Below, piece after piece: positions 25,592 through 33,529 of a stretch of 33,529 bases of DNA (its first letter is position 1; each line of letters opens with the position of its first letter). Below the pieces are notes generated by a model that searched no databases, was not told where the DNA came from, and saw only the letters and a program-made list of their open reading frames with translations. This DNA comes from Acidobacteriota bacterium (lineage in GTDB: Bacteria; Acidobacteriota; Terriglobia; Acidiferrales; UBA7541). Location: the NCBI GenBank assembly GCA_003223325.1, contig QHYS01000008.1, positions 1 through 33,529 on the forward strand. The letters are read 5' to 3'. A program made the position numbers and the translations under genes.

Positions 25592-26254
25592 AAAACGGGA
25601 GGCGATTATCCGTTAATCCGAAGGTCCGAAGGTCCACCAATCGTGGACGTCTAATTCGAGGTTGAGCTCTTGAAGGGGATGGCTAACGGTGAGTATCTCT
25701 ATTGTCCCCATACTTCGCCTGGGAGGAAGTATCCTGCTGCGAGCCCAGCTAAAAAGTTTCCACAGCCGCTTTCTGATCGTGCCGGGCTGGCATGTTGCCA
25801 ACCTGGGGTCCCGGGTTCTGGCTCTCTGTCAAAGGCGTCTGGCGAGCGATGAGAAAGAAACCTGGGTACAGCGCTACGCCGCAATCCCCCAAGATAGTCT
25901 TCCCCCGCGGGCCGATGCCCGCAGATTGTTGCGGCGCGCCACTCTCGGTCCACCTTATCTTATAGCAGGCTCCTCCAGGAGGCTCACTGCCGATCAGATG
26001 CAATCGCTACCCGCGTTTTTTCCCCCGATCCCTGCCGCGCCCCCGGACGGCGACATCGCTTGTCCACGGTTCTGACGCTGGCCGCCGGGGCCGTTTTATG
26101 TGGCATGCGCGGATACCTGGGGATCTCGGATTAAGCCAAAAGTCTGGGCCAGAAGTCCCGGGAGCGTTTGTGCTGCCGTCGCGAAGCGGGCCGGTTACGT
26201 GGTCCCCAGCGAGTACATCCTCCGCAACGCTGATCCGTGTCGAACCCGCGCAAC
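25592..26254. other. Degraded mobile-element DNA downstream of cusA2
   Basis: About 660 bases with no intact gene. It contains a DUF4338-like relic (25719-25868, listed separately). The part 25880-26254 has open frames on both strands rich in Pro and Arg but nothing recognisable. Confidence 0.4.
25719..25868 (+). pseudogene. Fragment of a DUF4338 (DruA-like) protein
   Basis: The peptide LKSFHSRFLIVPGWHVANLG then SRVLALCQRRLASDEKETW resembles the core of DUF4338 proteins (pattern N-x-RFLI-P-x-V-x-x-LAS-x-x-L...RL..DW). These occur as the DruA component of Druantia anti-phage systems and as stand-alone proteins near insertion sequences. The following conserved segment (ETFVD...GTCYRAANW) is not found in any frame, so only about 50 residues survive. 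Recognition is from memory of the motif. Confidence 0.5.
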
Positions 26255-26575
26255 TGGACCTGGCTCAGATAGGCGGGGGTATTACGTCGTTGCATCTGAC
26301 AAGTGCGCGTGATGGTCAGCAGGCGAGCTACGGAGAGTTCTCCTTCCGCACTACGATTGGCAAAGGTGATCTTGCGCCATTCACCGCCGTGCGCAGGGCT
26401 CGCTCGGCACAGTTGTGGGTCGGCGCGACGCTCTCGTGCTCCAGAAAGAATTTCTCGCTAGGCCCGAATAGAGCCCGGGCCAAGTTGTGCACATCTCGGT
26501 CCGCACAGTCCAGCTAGCGCTGCCCCAAGGCCAAGAACTTTTGCTGCCAGGGATCGATGTTAGTCCAATTCCCAT
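26255..26575 (-). mobile_element. C-terminal remnant of an IS66-family transposase
   Basis: Reading leftward: DPWQQKFLALGQR, stop, LDCADRDVHNLARALF, KFFLEHESVAPTHNCAERAL then RTAV and, in another frame, WRKITFANRSAEGELSVARL and LTITRTCQMQRRNTPAYLSQ. The motif (V)xPT-x-N-x-AERALR...WRK-x-x-F-x-NRSAEGE is diagnostic for IS66 TnpC. It contains a stop and at least one frameshift and lacks the N-terminal two thirds. Confidence 0.75.
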
Positions 26576-26619
26576 TATAGGGTCGCGAACGAGAATTTTG
26601 TCCTCGTTGCGCTTCCCTC

Positions 26620-26895
26620 TTAGGCGGCTTTCAAACCGACAGCCTCGACGAGATTGATGGCGCCTGAATGACAGCGGTATATCGATGATCGAGAGCGGTG
26701 ATCTTGTCTTTGGGAATGGATCGGTCCGCAGGAAAGGGCTGCAGAATGACGGCGGTCAGCGGGGCATAGATTTTTTCATAGAGCTTCAGGAACACCAAAC
26801 AGATTTGATAGCATAGCCATGTGGAAGAAGCCGGGGCGGCGGGAATGAGGGATCTTTTCCACCAAGCCCTTGGCGCGCAGCTTCCAGAGGTCATA
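26620..26895 (-). pseudogene. Winged-helix protein remnant, frameshifted
   Basis: Pieces in successive frames read LRYDLWKLRAKGLVEKIPHS, then YQICLVFLKLYEKIYAPLTA, ILQPFPADRSIPKDKITALD, HRYTAVIQA and INLVEAVGLKAA with a stop at 26620. This resembles the C-terminal winged-helix part of an element-associated protein I have seen in Acidobacteriota, but I cannot name it with confidence. Two single-base frameshifts are needed. Confidence 0.45.
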
Positions 26896-26907
26896 ACGGA
26901 GAGTTCG

Positions 26908-27215
26908 GCCAGCAGCAGTTCGCCTTTTTCAATGGCCACTATGATTGCCACTGTTATCTGCCCGTAGTTTACTTTCTCACCTTCAACGAAGAGGTGGAAC
27001 AATACTTGGTCGCGGCCGTGTTACGCCCGGGCAATGTTTCCGGCTCCTGCGGGGCGATCGGTATTTTGCGCCGGTTACTGCGGCGCTTGCAGGCTGCTTT
27101 TCCCGGAGTCGTCCTGCGGGTGCGGCTGGATGGAGGGTTCGCGGCGCCGGAGGTTTTGGAGTTTCTGGACCGCCAGCCCAGAGTAGAATATGTCCTGAAC
27201 CTGGCTTCCACCGAT
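26908..27215 (+). mobile_element. Internal fragment of an IS1380-family transposase
   Basis: One frame reads GQQQFAFFNGHYDCHCYLPV, VYFLTFNEEVEQYLVAAVLR, PGNVSGSCGAIGILRRLLRR and VRLDGGFAAPEVLEFLDRQP then RVEYVLNLA. HGQQ...F-x-GHYD...YLP and RLDGGFA-x-PE-x-x-x-FLE are hallmarks of the DDE core of IS1380 transposases. Homology begins and ends abruptly, so only about 100 residues survive. Confidence 0.75.
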
Positions 27216-27249
27216 CCTGTGACATTCTGCTGCACCTCGTTAAGTGATT

Positions 27250-27272
27250 GACAATATTGGACAATCGACAAT
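27250..27272. repeat. Three copies of gacaat beyond the IS1380 fragment
   Basis: gacaat occurs at 27250-27255, 27260-27265 and 27267-27272. The site is where transposase homology has stopped and before the recombinase remnant begins. It may be part of an element end, or chance. Confidence 0.25.
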
Positions 27273-27399
27273 CAAATCTCAGTTTGCGGGCCGCCATGTC
27301 ACTGGCTCCCTGCAGCGGGAGGAGCTTTCTCGCGCGGGTCTCCTTGCGCTCAGACTTGTCCCGCATGGCTCGTGAACGTGGTTCTATCTGCTCTACTCG

Positions 27400-29140
27400 T
27401 CAAGATTCCACAGCTGGTGCGTCTGGATCAGAAAATCCCGTCAACTCCAGCGTGCGTTCGTCGCGAAACTGAGCTCCGCTTGGATGACGGCGACTCTGGA
27501 TATCCATCACGACTTGCCGGACCTCCGGAGCTTCCACGGCCGCGACCGGAATCTGCCACGGCGCTCCTGGCACCACTTGCGTGGCTGGAATGGTTTTACG
27601 CTGAATCAAGTGCCGCACCACGGTGGCACTCACTCCCAACCGCCCGGCAGCTTGCTCGAGTGTGAGGCTGTCCGCCGTGACACGACTCGCATCGTAGGCG
27701 GGCAGTTGATGGTAGTGCCGCAGCTTGCGCACCCTCACTTCGCTCCAGCCGTTGCCTGCACCGGTTCGCATCCCTAAACGATTCAGGGTGGAAGCGATCT
27801 GCTCGTCGCTTAATTGATCCGCCATCTGTCGCACCACTTCCACCGCCTCCAGCTTCGTGCAATGACGATGCCGACCGACAGCGTTCTTCTTGACCCGCAA
27901 CTCCGAATGACGACCTCCGGCCCAGTGCGGGAGTAGGACAATCTCCTGTTTCTCCTTGTCTATGTCCGCGACAATCTCGCGGATCAAAATCCGCACAATC
28001 CGCTGCTTCAAACGCATGTCCGTCGAGGGAGCATTCCATACGGCCGGAAGATCCTGCGCCAGGCTCAACAGCACTTCCTTGGACGGAATCGAAACGGCCT
28101 GTGGGTCGCTCCCGAATGTCTGCAGCTTCTTCTCCAAATCTCGTACGTTCTGCAAAGCCACATTCCAGCGAGCCTCCAGTTCTGCGGCGACTAACCGTTG
28201 CTCCGGATCGACCGCTTCGTAGCGCCGCTCCGCCAGTCGGGCTTCGTAGCGCGCCTGCTCCACCTCCATCTCGGACGCGCGTCGACGTGCTTCTCGCTGT
28301 TGCCTCAACTGATCGGCCGCTTGCAACGCCGCCTCGACGGCGTTGCCTCCGATGGCTTCGAGCACCTCTTTTGCGACCGCCTCGTCTGGACGCCAACTCC
28401 CGAAGGAAATACACCGACAATCCTCACGCGCATTCGCTTGTGCATCGCGGCAGCAGTAGCGTCCTTGCATATGGCGTCTTCCGTATTCCACGCGCAGCAT
28501 CCGACCGCACTGCCGACATCGCAACAGCCCGGCGAGCAACGCGCGTCCTCCCCGCGCCGCCTTTGGCTCCATGTGCGATTTCATGTGAGCGTTGGCCGCA
28601 ATCATCGCTTGGTTCTTCTCGTATTGCTCCCAGGAAATGTACCTAGCATGATGATCGCGAATCAACACCATCCATTCGGTGCGTGGCTTGCAATGCCCTT
28701 TGGTCTTGTGTGCCTTCCCTTCCACGATTTGCGTTCGCGCTTCCGTCTTGCCGAACGCGTACGCCCCCGCGTACAGAGGATTCGTCAGTATCGCCCAGAT
28801 GGTGTCATACAGGGGCAGCTTCCACACCAGACGGCGCTCGCCTCGCCCGGAAGGAATAGCCGGCAAGGCGATCTTCTCGCGGCGGAACCACAACGTCACT
28901 TGCCGAACACTGCCAAGCTCAGTGAACTTGTTGAAGACCAGATCTATGCTGTCTTGGATCCGGCGATCCGGGTCCATCTCCATCTTGCCGTTCTTGCTCC
29001 AGCAGAGGCCCACGGGAAGATAAAACTGCAGTTCGCCCCGCCGGGCCTTTTGGCGGATGGCTTCGAGCGATCGCTGCCGCAGCAGACTCAGTTCAAACGT
29101 CGCCATCTCTCCTTTCATGCCCAAGAGCAAACGGGGGCGC
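27400..29140 (-). pseudogene. Large serine recombinase lacking its catalytic domain
   Basis: The frame starts inside the family at RLLLGMKGEMATFELSLLRQ, directly after the catalytic resolvase domain, and continues through the recombinase domain (LGSVRQVTLWFRREKIALPA, ILTNPLYAGAYAFGKTEART), a zinc ribbon (LLRCRQCGRMLRVEYGRRHM...CC), a coiled coil and C-terminal helix-turn-helix domains (LTLEQAAGRLGVSATVVRHL). About 580 residues remain. The N-terminal part of roughly 120 residues with the nucleophilic Ser is gone. It is replaced by the reverse end of an IS630 fragment joined at about 29131-29141. The first 20 residues of the longer open frame (from 29190) are IS630 sequence in the wrong frame. 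It is catalytically dead. Confidence 0.85.
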
Positions 29141-29677
29141 CCAAGTCCGGACCACCAGGGGAGCCAATAGAAAGCCGCTTTCATCGGCAAAAACTATGTA
29201 GCCGCGCGGCGTTTTTTTTACCCGGGGCCAGACTTTTTTCTTCCAGCGCTGAATGGCCTGCTCATCGCGTTCTAAAGCGCGCCTTTCAGGTTTTTGTGGT
29301 GTCCAGTCGAGCCGATGGAGGAGTTTGCCAGCGGTATTGTAATGGCAGGGCACGTGGAAGGTCTTTTCAATCACTTCCGCGACTCGCTTCGTCGTCCATA
29401 CTTCCGTGCGGTAGCCATTGGCTAGGGCTCCGCGGAGCAAGATGCGGACCAGCCGTTTCTCTTGCCGGCGGGTGAGTCTTCTCGGGCGGCCCGGAGAAAA
29501 TCGCACCTTGAGGGCATCGGCGCCGTGTCGTCGCCACGCATTCCGCCACCGCATCACGGAACTGGCCGCACACCTGATGCGTCGAGCCACTTCGTTCAGG
29601 GACAATTCCGCGAGAAGAAGTTTCAGCGCACGCCTGCGCCGGTCGGACAGCAAGTCGGCCGAACCCTTGGGTCGCAC
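29131..29677 (-). mobile_element. IS630-family transposase, 3'-truncated
   Basis: From the GTG at 29677 the protein has the IS630 helix-turn-helix region (LSLNEVARRIRCAASSVMRW, FSPGRPRRLTRRQEKRLVRI), the linker VWTTKRVAEVIEKTFHVPCH and the first catalytic motif FADESGFLLAPLVVRTWAP. It then runs into serine-recombinase DNA. The second and third acidic residues are lost, so it is inactive. It lies between the recombinase remnant and the truncated third cusB. Confidence 0.85.
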
Positions 29678-29700
29678 AGGGACCTCCAGTCATGCGGAGA

Positions 29701-29737
29701 TCCTATTATTGCATTATTTTATGTGAGAGCAATAGGA
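29701..29737. repeat. AT-rich inverted repeat next to the IS630 remnant
   Basis: tcctattattgc (29701-29712) pairs with gcaatagga (29729-29737) apart from a 3-base bulge. It sits just upstream of the IS630 start codon and could be part of that element's end or a terminator. There is no proof of either. Confidence 0.3.
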
Positions 29738-29890
29738 AATTTTACTCGTCACGCTCTACTCGAGGTGTTTCTTTTGGCGTCAAAATCTGACTGCGAACCA
29801 GGCTAACAGTCTTAGAATCAGTCTTTCCTTTCACCCAAATTCTTCTCTCGTCGCGTATCTTTTCGCAGTGACAAAAAACTCGTCGCGAGG

Positions 29891-30250
29891 TCAGCTTTCA
29901 TGAATAATGTGGGTTAACCTCGCATTATAATAGGAGCCTGCTTTTATGGAACTTCGGATTAATCGCTGCGTGGCGGCATCAAGGGCGACTACCCCTGCGG
30001 GTAATCCTGCCAGGGGCGAAGATGGCTGTCCATTCCCGAGGTCCTCGGCAAAAACCGGAACAAGTGGCATTCCGCAGTCAGAGGCAATACCGGGTTTGTC
30101 GGATTTGTAGGAAGGATGCATGGGGTCCACGTAGTAGAGTACGTGCCGACCCGTCTTGTTACCCGGTTGGGAATGCGAATTGTAGCGGCCAATTCCGTAG
30201 GACGCAGCTATAGCTGCAACCACTGCAATCGCAAGACTCGTCCGCTTCAT
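29891..30250 (-). pseudogene. cusB: CusB N-terminal fragment with metal-binding module (copy 3)
   Basis: From ATG 30250 (ribosome site GGAGAGGGA) the protein begins MKRTSLAIAVVAAIAASYGI and has YYVDPMHPSYKSDKPG and ASDCGMPLVPVFAED, very close to copy 2. After GVVALDAATQRLI the match to other CusB proteins stops and unrelated residues run to a stop at 29891. Only 119 codons remain, without the adaptor domains, and no cusA follows. It could still be made as a small exported metal-binding protein. The break is next to the IS630/recombinase DNA, which probably caused it. The longer frame from 30367 has no extra recognisable sequence. Confidence 0.75.
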
Positions 30251-30728
30251 TTGGCGCGCTCCCTCTCCACCTGTTTTGTCCCGGATCAGCGCAACGCGCT
30301 TGTCCATGCCGCGCTTGGTTCGGAGTAGACTGAGCAGACGCCGCGCTTCGAAAAACGCTGCTCGCATGAACCGCGCACAACTCCCGGCAATGCACGTTCG
30401 TTGGGTTTCCCGGCATCCTTTCAGGTCTTCACACCGAGGTGGTTACACCAACAACCGCGCGAGTCCAATGCTGAGAAGAGGCCTATACCATTAACACGTA
30501 TTACTGGCAGCCACCTACGATGAGCGAGAGGAGGCGTCCTTGCACTTGCGCAAATACCACAATACCGACTTCCCAGAAGCTGATTTCAATGCAATCGCGG
30601 CCGGAAAAACAACTGAACAACTAATGATCCGCAGTGATCCTAAAAACCAGAACCACAGCTTAACAAGCGGCTCTAGTGTCTCTCAAAGCCGCCAAGGACC
30701 GATACGTCGGTCAAACCTCTGCTGTAGT
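30251..30728. other. Spacer between truncated cusB and the LolA-like gene
   Basis: About 480 bases without a convincing gene. A 75-codon plus-strand frame (30540-30767) runs into the end of the LolA-like gene on the opposite strand and has no recognisable product. No clear terminator or promoter is seen. Confidence 0.35.
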
Positions 30729-31625
30729 TTAATTGGCCTTCGCTACGACTCCGGAGTCCGGTTTTGAAAACAGCGATTCATCGAACTTGGGATTCACTAC
30801 GATTTTGTCGATCATGATTTTCTCCGGCGGAACGGCAGGATCCTTAAACCCCAGCTTCGTTTGCGCCACCGGGAGAACTCTCGTCTCCAGAACATACGGA
30901 ATCTGTAGTCCATTTAACGGCCGGTAATCGCGGTAGTACACTTCCACCGGATGGTATTCGCCATCGAGCCGTCTGGGCTGGCCTTCGATTTTCGTTTCCA
31001 AGAAGGACTGCGCGTCAATCCAGACATGAATCGACTGCCCGTTATTCATCGTCAGTTTAAGCTTATAGGTATCGCGGTCTTCGACCTTTTCCATGCCGAC
31101 CAGCTCGACCTTGGTGCCCTTGGCCGCGTAATCGACCAGAAAACCATCGAGATCTGCTTGCATGGATGCCGCTTTTATTTCGTCAGTCGTATAAGGCTCG
31201 ACCACCCTGCGGTTCAGGAACGGCCGCAACTTCCACCCGTTGGCGCCGTCAAACACCTGGATTGCCGTCTGACCGTTGAACTGTAGCTCAAACCGCATTT
31301 TGCGGGGGCGCTTCAGCTCCATCACAAACGGCAGTTGAGCCTCCTCGGCCGGCCGGGAAGGGAGCGACTGTCTACTGGCCTTCTGGTCTGGAATTGGAAC
31401 TGGAACCGCAGCCCGCCGATTCCCTCCGGCACCAAGTTTCCCAGCCAACGAGATCGTCTGGACCGCCCGCCACGCCTGCAACCCGCCTCGGGCCTCAATG
31501 TTCTTGTCCACGATAGCGGCAGCGGAAAGATTGGTCCCCCTTGGGGTATCCCCTGCCGCGAAGAGTGAAATGGCAAGTGCCAGGGATGCGCATACTACGA
31601 AGACTACCAGGGACTTTCGGATCAT
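30729..31625 (-). CDS. LolA-like secreted protein (copy 2)
   Basis: This 298-residue protein has a signal peptide (SLVVFVVCASLALAISLFAA) and a LolA/LolB-like beta-sheet domain: ARGGLQAWRAVQTISLAGKL, ELKRPRKMRFELQFNGQTAI, FDGANGWKLRPFLNRRVVEP and VEVYYRDYRPLNGLQIPYVL. It aligns motif by motif with the C-terminal part of the 422-codon frame at 17288-18556. It has no winged-helix part, and it carries an extra Pro/Arg-rich insert of about 25 residues (around residues 68-94). Family members carry lipid-linked molecules across the periplasm; the cargo here is unknown. It follows a member of the small secreted family, as in the other cluster. Confidence 0.75.
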   Translation of the reverse strand: MIRKSLVVFVVCASLALAISLFAAGDTPRGTNLSAAAIVDKNIEARGGLQAWRAVQTISLAGKLGAGGNRRAAVPVPIPDQKASRQSLPSRPAEEAQLPFVMELKRPRKMRFELQFNGQTAIQVFDGANGWKLRPFLNRRVVEPYTTDEIKAASMQADLDGFLVDYAAKGTKVELVGMEKVEDRDTYKLKLTMNNGQSIHVWIDAQSFLETKIEGQPRRLDGEYHPVEVYYRDYRPLNGLQIPYVLETRVLPVAQTKLGFKDPAVPPEKIMIDKIVVNPKFDESLFSKPDSGVVAKAN

Positions 31626-31757
31626 TTATGCGCCTCGCTGGGATCTTTTTGATATTACGACCTACAGATGATAATGCCAGCCCGATTTCCAGTCTTTGCT
31701 CCACGTCAATGTTCAGGCGGGCCTATATGTTGGCTACGAATTTGGGGAAAGCGAACG

Positions 31758-32267
31758 CTATTCCACCACGAGTCCATTGGCACGAAACTTCCCAATCACG
31801 ACATTAACCCGATCTCCACGCTTCACGTGCCTACCGCTGTTCGAGAAAGCCATCCAGTAGGACACGCCCGCCTTAGGCGTCGCGCTCTGGCGCAATTGCC
31901 CGACCTGCTCGAGTGCCGGGACCACTAGACTAACCCCGGCCTGCGGGTCGATCAAGGAAGGCTCGTCCTTCTTATCGTTGAGTGCCTTGGCTTTGTCCGC
32001 GTCTAACACGTGGTAGCTAAATCGAATCATCTCGCCCGACTCCGCCCACTTAACGCTGAGCGCCTCAATTCCCCAGATGAGTTTGTAATATGTACCGGCT
32101 CGTGCCGCGAACCGATCTGGCTTATAGCGGGATGAAGCGGCAGTCACTGAAGGCTTCGCGGCCGGGGCAGCGGATTGGGACCCAGCGGGTAAAACTAGAA
32201 TGCTGCTGGCGAGAACCCCTACCAGCAGCATCGACGTTGTTTTCAAGATCACGTTGCGGTCAATCAT
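31758..32267 (-). CDS. Small secreted protein of a duplicated family (copy 2)
   Basis: The best start is ATG 32267, with AAAAGGA just upstream, giving 169 residues; the longer frame to 32318 runs through a strong hairpin. There is a signal peptide (TTSMLLVGVLASSILVLPAG) and a body with KLIWGIEALSVKWAESGEMI, RFSYHVLDADKAKALNDKKD, PALEQVGQLRQSATP, YWMAFSNSGRHVKRGDRVNV and FRANGLVVE. It is clearly paralogous to the gene at 18632-19189. The function is unknown. It lies 132 bases before the LolA-like gene on the same strand. Confidence 0.7.
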   Translation of the reverse strand: MIDRNVILKTTSMLLVGVLASSILVLPAGSQSAAPAAKPSVTAASSRYKPDRFAARAGTYYKLIWGIEALSVKWAESGEMIRFSYHVLDADKAKALNDKKDEPSLIDPQAGVSLVVPALEQVGQLRQSATPKAGVSYWMAFSNSGRHVKRGDRVNVVIGKFRANGLVVE

Positions 32268-32308
32268 TTTTTCCTTTTCCCCGTCCCGTAGTGTCTGTTC
32301 GCCGAACG

Positions 32309-32340
32309 GGGCGGGCATCCAAAGATTTGGATGCCCGCCC
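32309..32340. terminator. Perfect 15-base hairpin
   Basis: gggcgggcatccaaa (32309-32323) and tttggatgcccgccc (32326-32340) are exact reverse complements with a 2-base gap. The structure lies 18 bases after the stop of the surface-protein gene and about 40 bases before the start of the small secreted gene, both on the minus strand. No T-run follows, so it may be a terminator, an RNA-stability hairpin or an attenuator. Confidence 0.6.
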
Positions 32341-32357
32341 TGCCAGGGTTGAATCGG

Positions 32358-33529
32358 TTAGTTTGCGTTGTAGGTGATATTAATTAGCGGTGCTGTTGAA
32401 GTGGTGCCATACCCCGTTACCGTGAGGTGTGCGCTCCCGTTCAGCGCCGCCCCCGTTGCTCCCGCGGGCGGCGTATAGGTGATCGTGATCGTGCAACTCG
32501 AACCTGCTGCGGGCGGTACCAAGGTTCCTCCCGGGTTGATGGGAGTGCCTACCGCGCAAGTGCCACCGAGCGCGAAAGTCCCCGTGCCGGAGAGCCGTGT
32601 GAGCGTAATGGCTGAGGGGATGTATGGCCCAGCATCGGCATTGGTGTTCGGGTTGATCGTGTTGGTGAGTGTTCTCGTGCCGGTCACCGCAACGGTGTTG
32701 GCCGGAGTTGCGGTCAACGCCGGGGTGAGTGGGGACACGCTTACCGTCGCAATCGTGTCGTGGCCGCTGAGCGCGACAATCTGAGTGATGCCGCCCGCAG
32801 TCACGTTCAGACTTGCAGTCCTCAGTGCTTGCGACGTGCTGGTGGGGTTAAAGACCACGTTGATCACGCAGCTTTCGCCCGCACCAAGTGTCGTGCCGGC
32901 GCAGGTAGAGAACGGGCTGGGTTGGATGCTGAAGCTTGGCGGATTGCATCCAGCAGCCGCGTTCACGCAGTTAATCGTGCCGTTGTTGGCGATCGTCAGC
33001 GGGCCGCTACCCGTGTTAATAACCTGTATGTCTTGATCCAAGGTCGTGGGACTATGCATTGGCACAAGACCAAAGTCCACCGCCCCCGGTGAGAGAGTGA
33101 ACTCTGTGCCACCGCCAGTGCTTGTCAACCTGACCGCGCCGGAATCAGTTGAACTGCCGGGCTTCCTCGGAGTGTTGAAGAAGTCGTATGCGGGAGCGTC
33201 AGTGAAGTTCGCTCCAGTGACCCTACCCGCAGCCGAGGAACCGGTCGTGATGCCGTAGTTTCCGAGCGGAAGTCCGCCACCGAAATTCCCGTTGGCTCCA
33301 CCCACGACTGTGGGATTCGTCATCGACAGCGGGCCCCAGCTGAGGTTGACCCAGTTGTTGCCCTCGTCCACCGTAGCGGCTGGAGTCAGGTTGAAGATTG
33401 GGTTGGGCACGGTCGCATCCGAAATACCCGGAGGCACTTGCCAGCCCGCCGCCACTGCGGGAATAACGCCCGCTGCCACTGCTTCCGGGGGTGTCCGCGA
33501 ACCGTCGCAGTACGAACTGATGAGGTTCG
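32358..33529 (-). CDS. Choice-of-anchor surface protein, partial (5' end outside window)
   Basis: The frame is open to the window edge; an in-frame GTG at 33479 is not the true start, because the upstream sequence (NLISSYCDGSRTPPEAVAAG) continues in frame. The N-terminal visible part (PNPIFNLTPAATVDEGNNWV, GGLPLGNYGI, YDFFNTPRKP then DSGAVRL) resembles the end of a right-handed beta-helix with a choice-of-anchor Q domain. It is followed by a choice-of-anchor D/ASH-type domain (LSPGAVDFGLVPMHSPTTLD, NTGSGPLTIAN, CVINVVFNPTSTS) and further Ig-like repeats ending at 32358. It is probably a large exported surface protein. Its place upstream of the small secreted and LolA-like genes suggests a shared envelope role. 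Confidence 0.75.
   Translation of the reverse strand, partial: NLISSYCDGSRTPPEAVAAGVIPAVAAGWQVPPGISDATVPNPIFNLTPAATVDEGNNWVNLSWGPLSMTNPTVVGGANGNFGGGLPLGNYGITTGSSAAGRVTGANFTDAPAYDFFNTPRKPGSSTDSGAVRLTSTGGGTEFTLSPGAVDFGLVPMHSPTTLDQDIQVINTGSGPLTIANNGTINCVNAAAGCNPPSFSIQPSPFSTCAGTTLGAGESCVINVVFNPTSTSQALRTASLNVTAGGITQIVALSGHDTIATVSVSPLTPALTATPANTVAVTGTRTLTNTINPNTNADAGPYIPSAITLTRLSGTGTFALGGTCAVGTPINPGGTLVPPAAGSSCTITITYTPPAGATGAALNGSAHLTVTGYGTTSTAPLINITYNAN

Noticed and set aside
28198-29475. 425-codon open frame on the plus strand
   Set aside because: Antisense to the serine recombinase and IS630 remnants, which have clear family motifs.
1-33529. CRISPR arrays, tRNA and rRNA genes
   Set aside because: No regularly spaced repeats and no recognisable cloverleaf or rRNA segments were seen by eye on either strand. 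A covariance-model scan (tRNAscan-SE, Infernal) would settle it.

Overview
This window looks like a chromosomal accessory region of an Acidobacteriota member, probably from an Acidobacteriales/Koribacter-type soil or sediment lineage. That is inferred from the mix of genes: an ExeA-type secretion ATPase, a proline-rich PilMNOP-like cassette, a PEP-CTERM protein, an M28 peptidase, LolA-like proteins, choice-of-anchor surface domains and Cus-type efflux pumps with an N-terminal heavy-metal-binding domain. No rRNA, tRNA or CRISPR array is visible.

Layout. (1) 1-9.6 kb: a small membrane-anchored hypothetical gene; a broken IS21-family istA with its terminal repeats; an exeA-like ATPase gene with two single-base frameshifts; a pseudopilin-like gene; a PEP-CTERM gene whose signal peptide is out of frame; then a minus-strand pilM-pilN-pilO-pilP-like operon in which pilN is frameshifted. 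(2) 8.7-14.2 kb, minus strand: cusB1-cusA1 plus a downstream secreted hypothetical, the first copper/silver RND efflux operon. (3) 14.8-19.2 kb: an M28 peptidase, a Spy/LTXXQ-like protein, a 422-codon open frame joining a winged-helix protein to a LolA-like secreted protein, and a small secreted family protein. (4) 19.2-20.8 kb: gene remnants including an IS1634-family transposase. (5) 20.85-25.6 kb, plus strand: cusB2-cusA2, the second efflux operon, divergent from the first. (6) 25.6-29.7 kb: a graveyard of mobile-element fragments (DUF4338, IS66, IS1380 and others), a serine recombinase without its catalytic domain, and an IS630 fragment fused to it. (7) 29.9 kb to the end, minus strand: a third, truncated cusB, a second LolA-like gene, a second copy of the small secreted family, and the end of a large choice-of-anchor surface protein.

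How the genes fit together. Both full-length CusA proteins keep the three methionines of the E. coli CusA Cu(I)/Ag(I) site, and all three CusB proteins start with the same DPMHP...DCGM metal-binding module. The order [surface or secreted protein] - [small secreted family] - [LolA-like] - [CusB] - (CusA) is complete or partial in two places. This suggests a duplicated copper-associated envelope cassette that was later cut up by insertion sequences. No outer-membrane CusC and no classical copper regulator (CusRS, CueR, CopY) lies in the window. The most unusual candidate is the in-frame junction of a cytoplasmic winged-helix domain, one hydrophobic segment and a periplasmic LolA-like domain, a ToxR-like architecture. 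It may equally be two genes that lost a stop codon.

Many genes carry single-base indels without other damage. They could be recent decay or consensus errors, and only reads or relatives can tell which.
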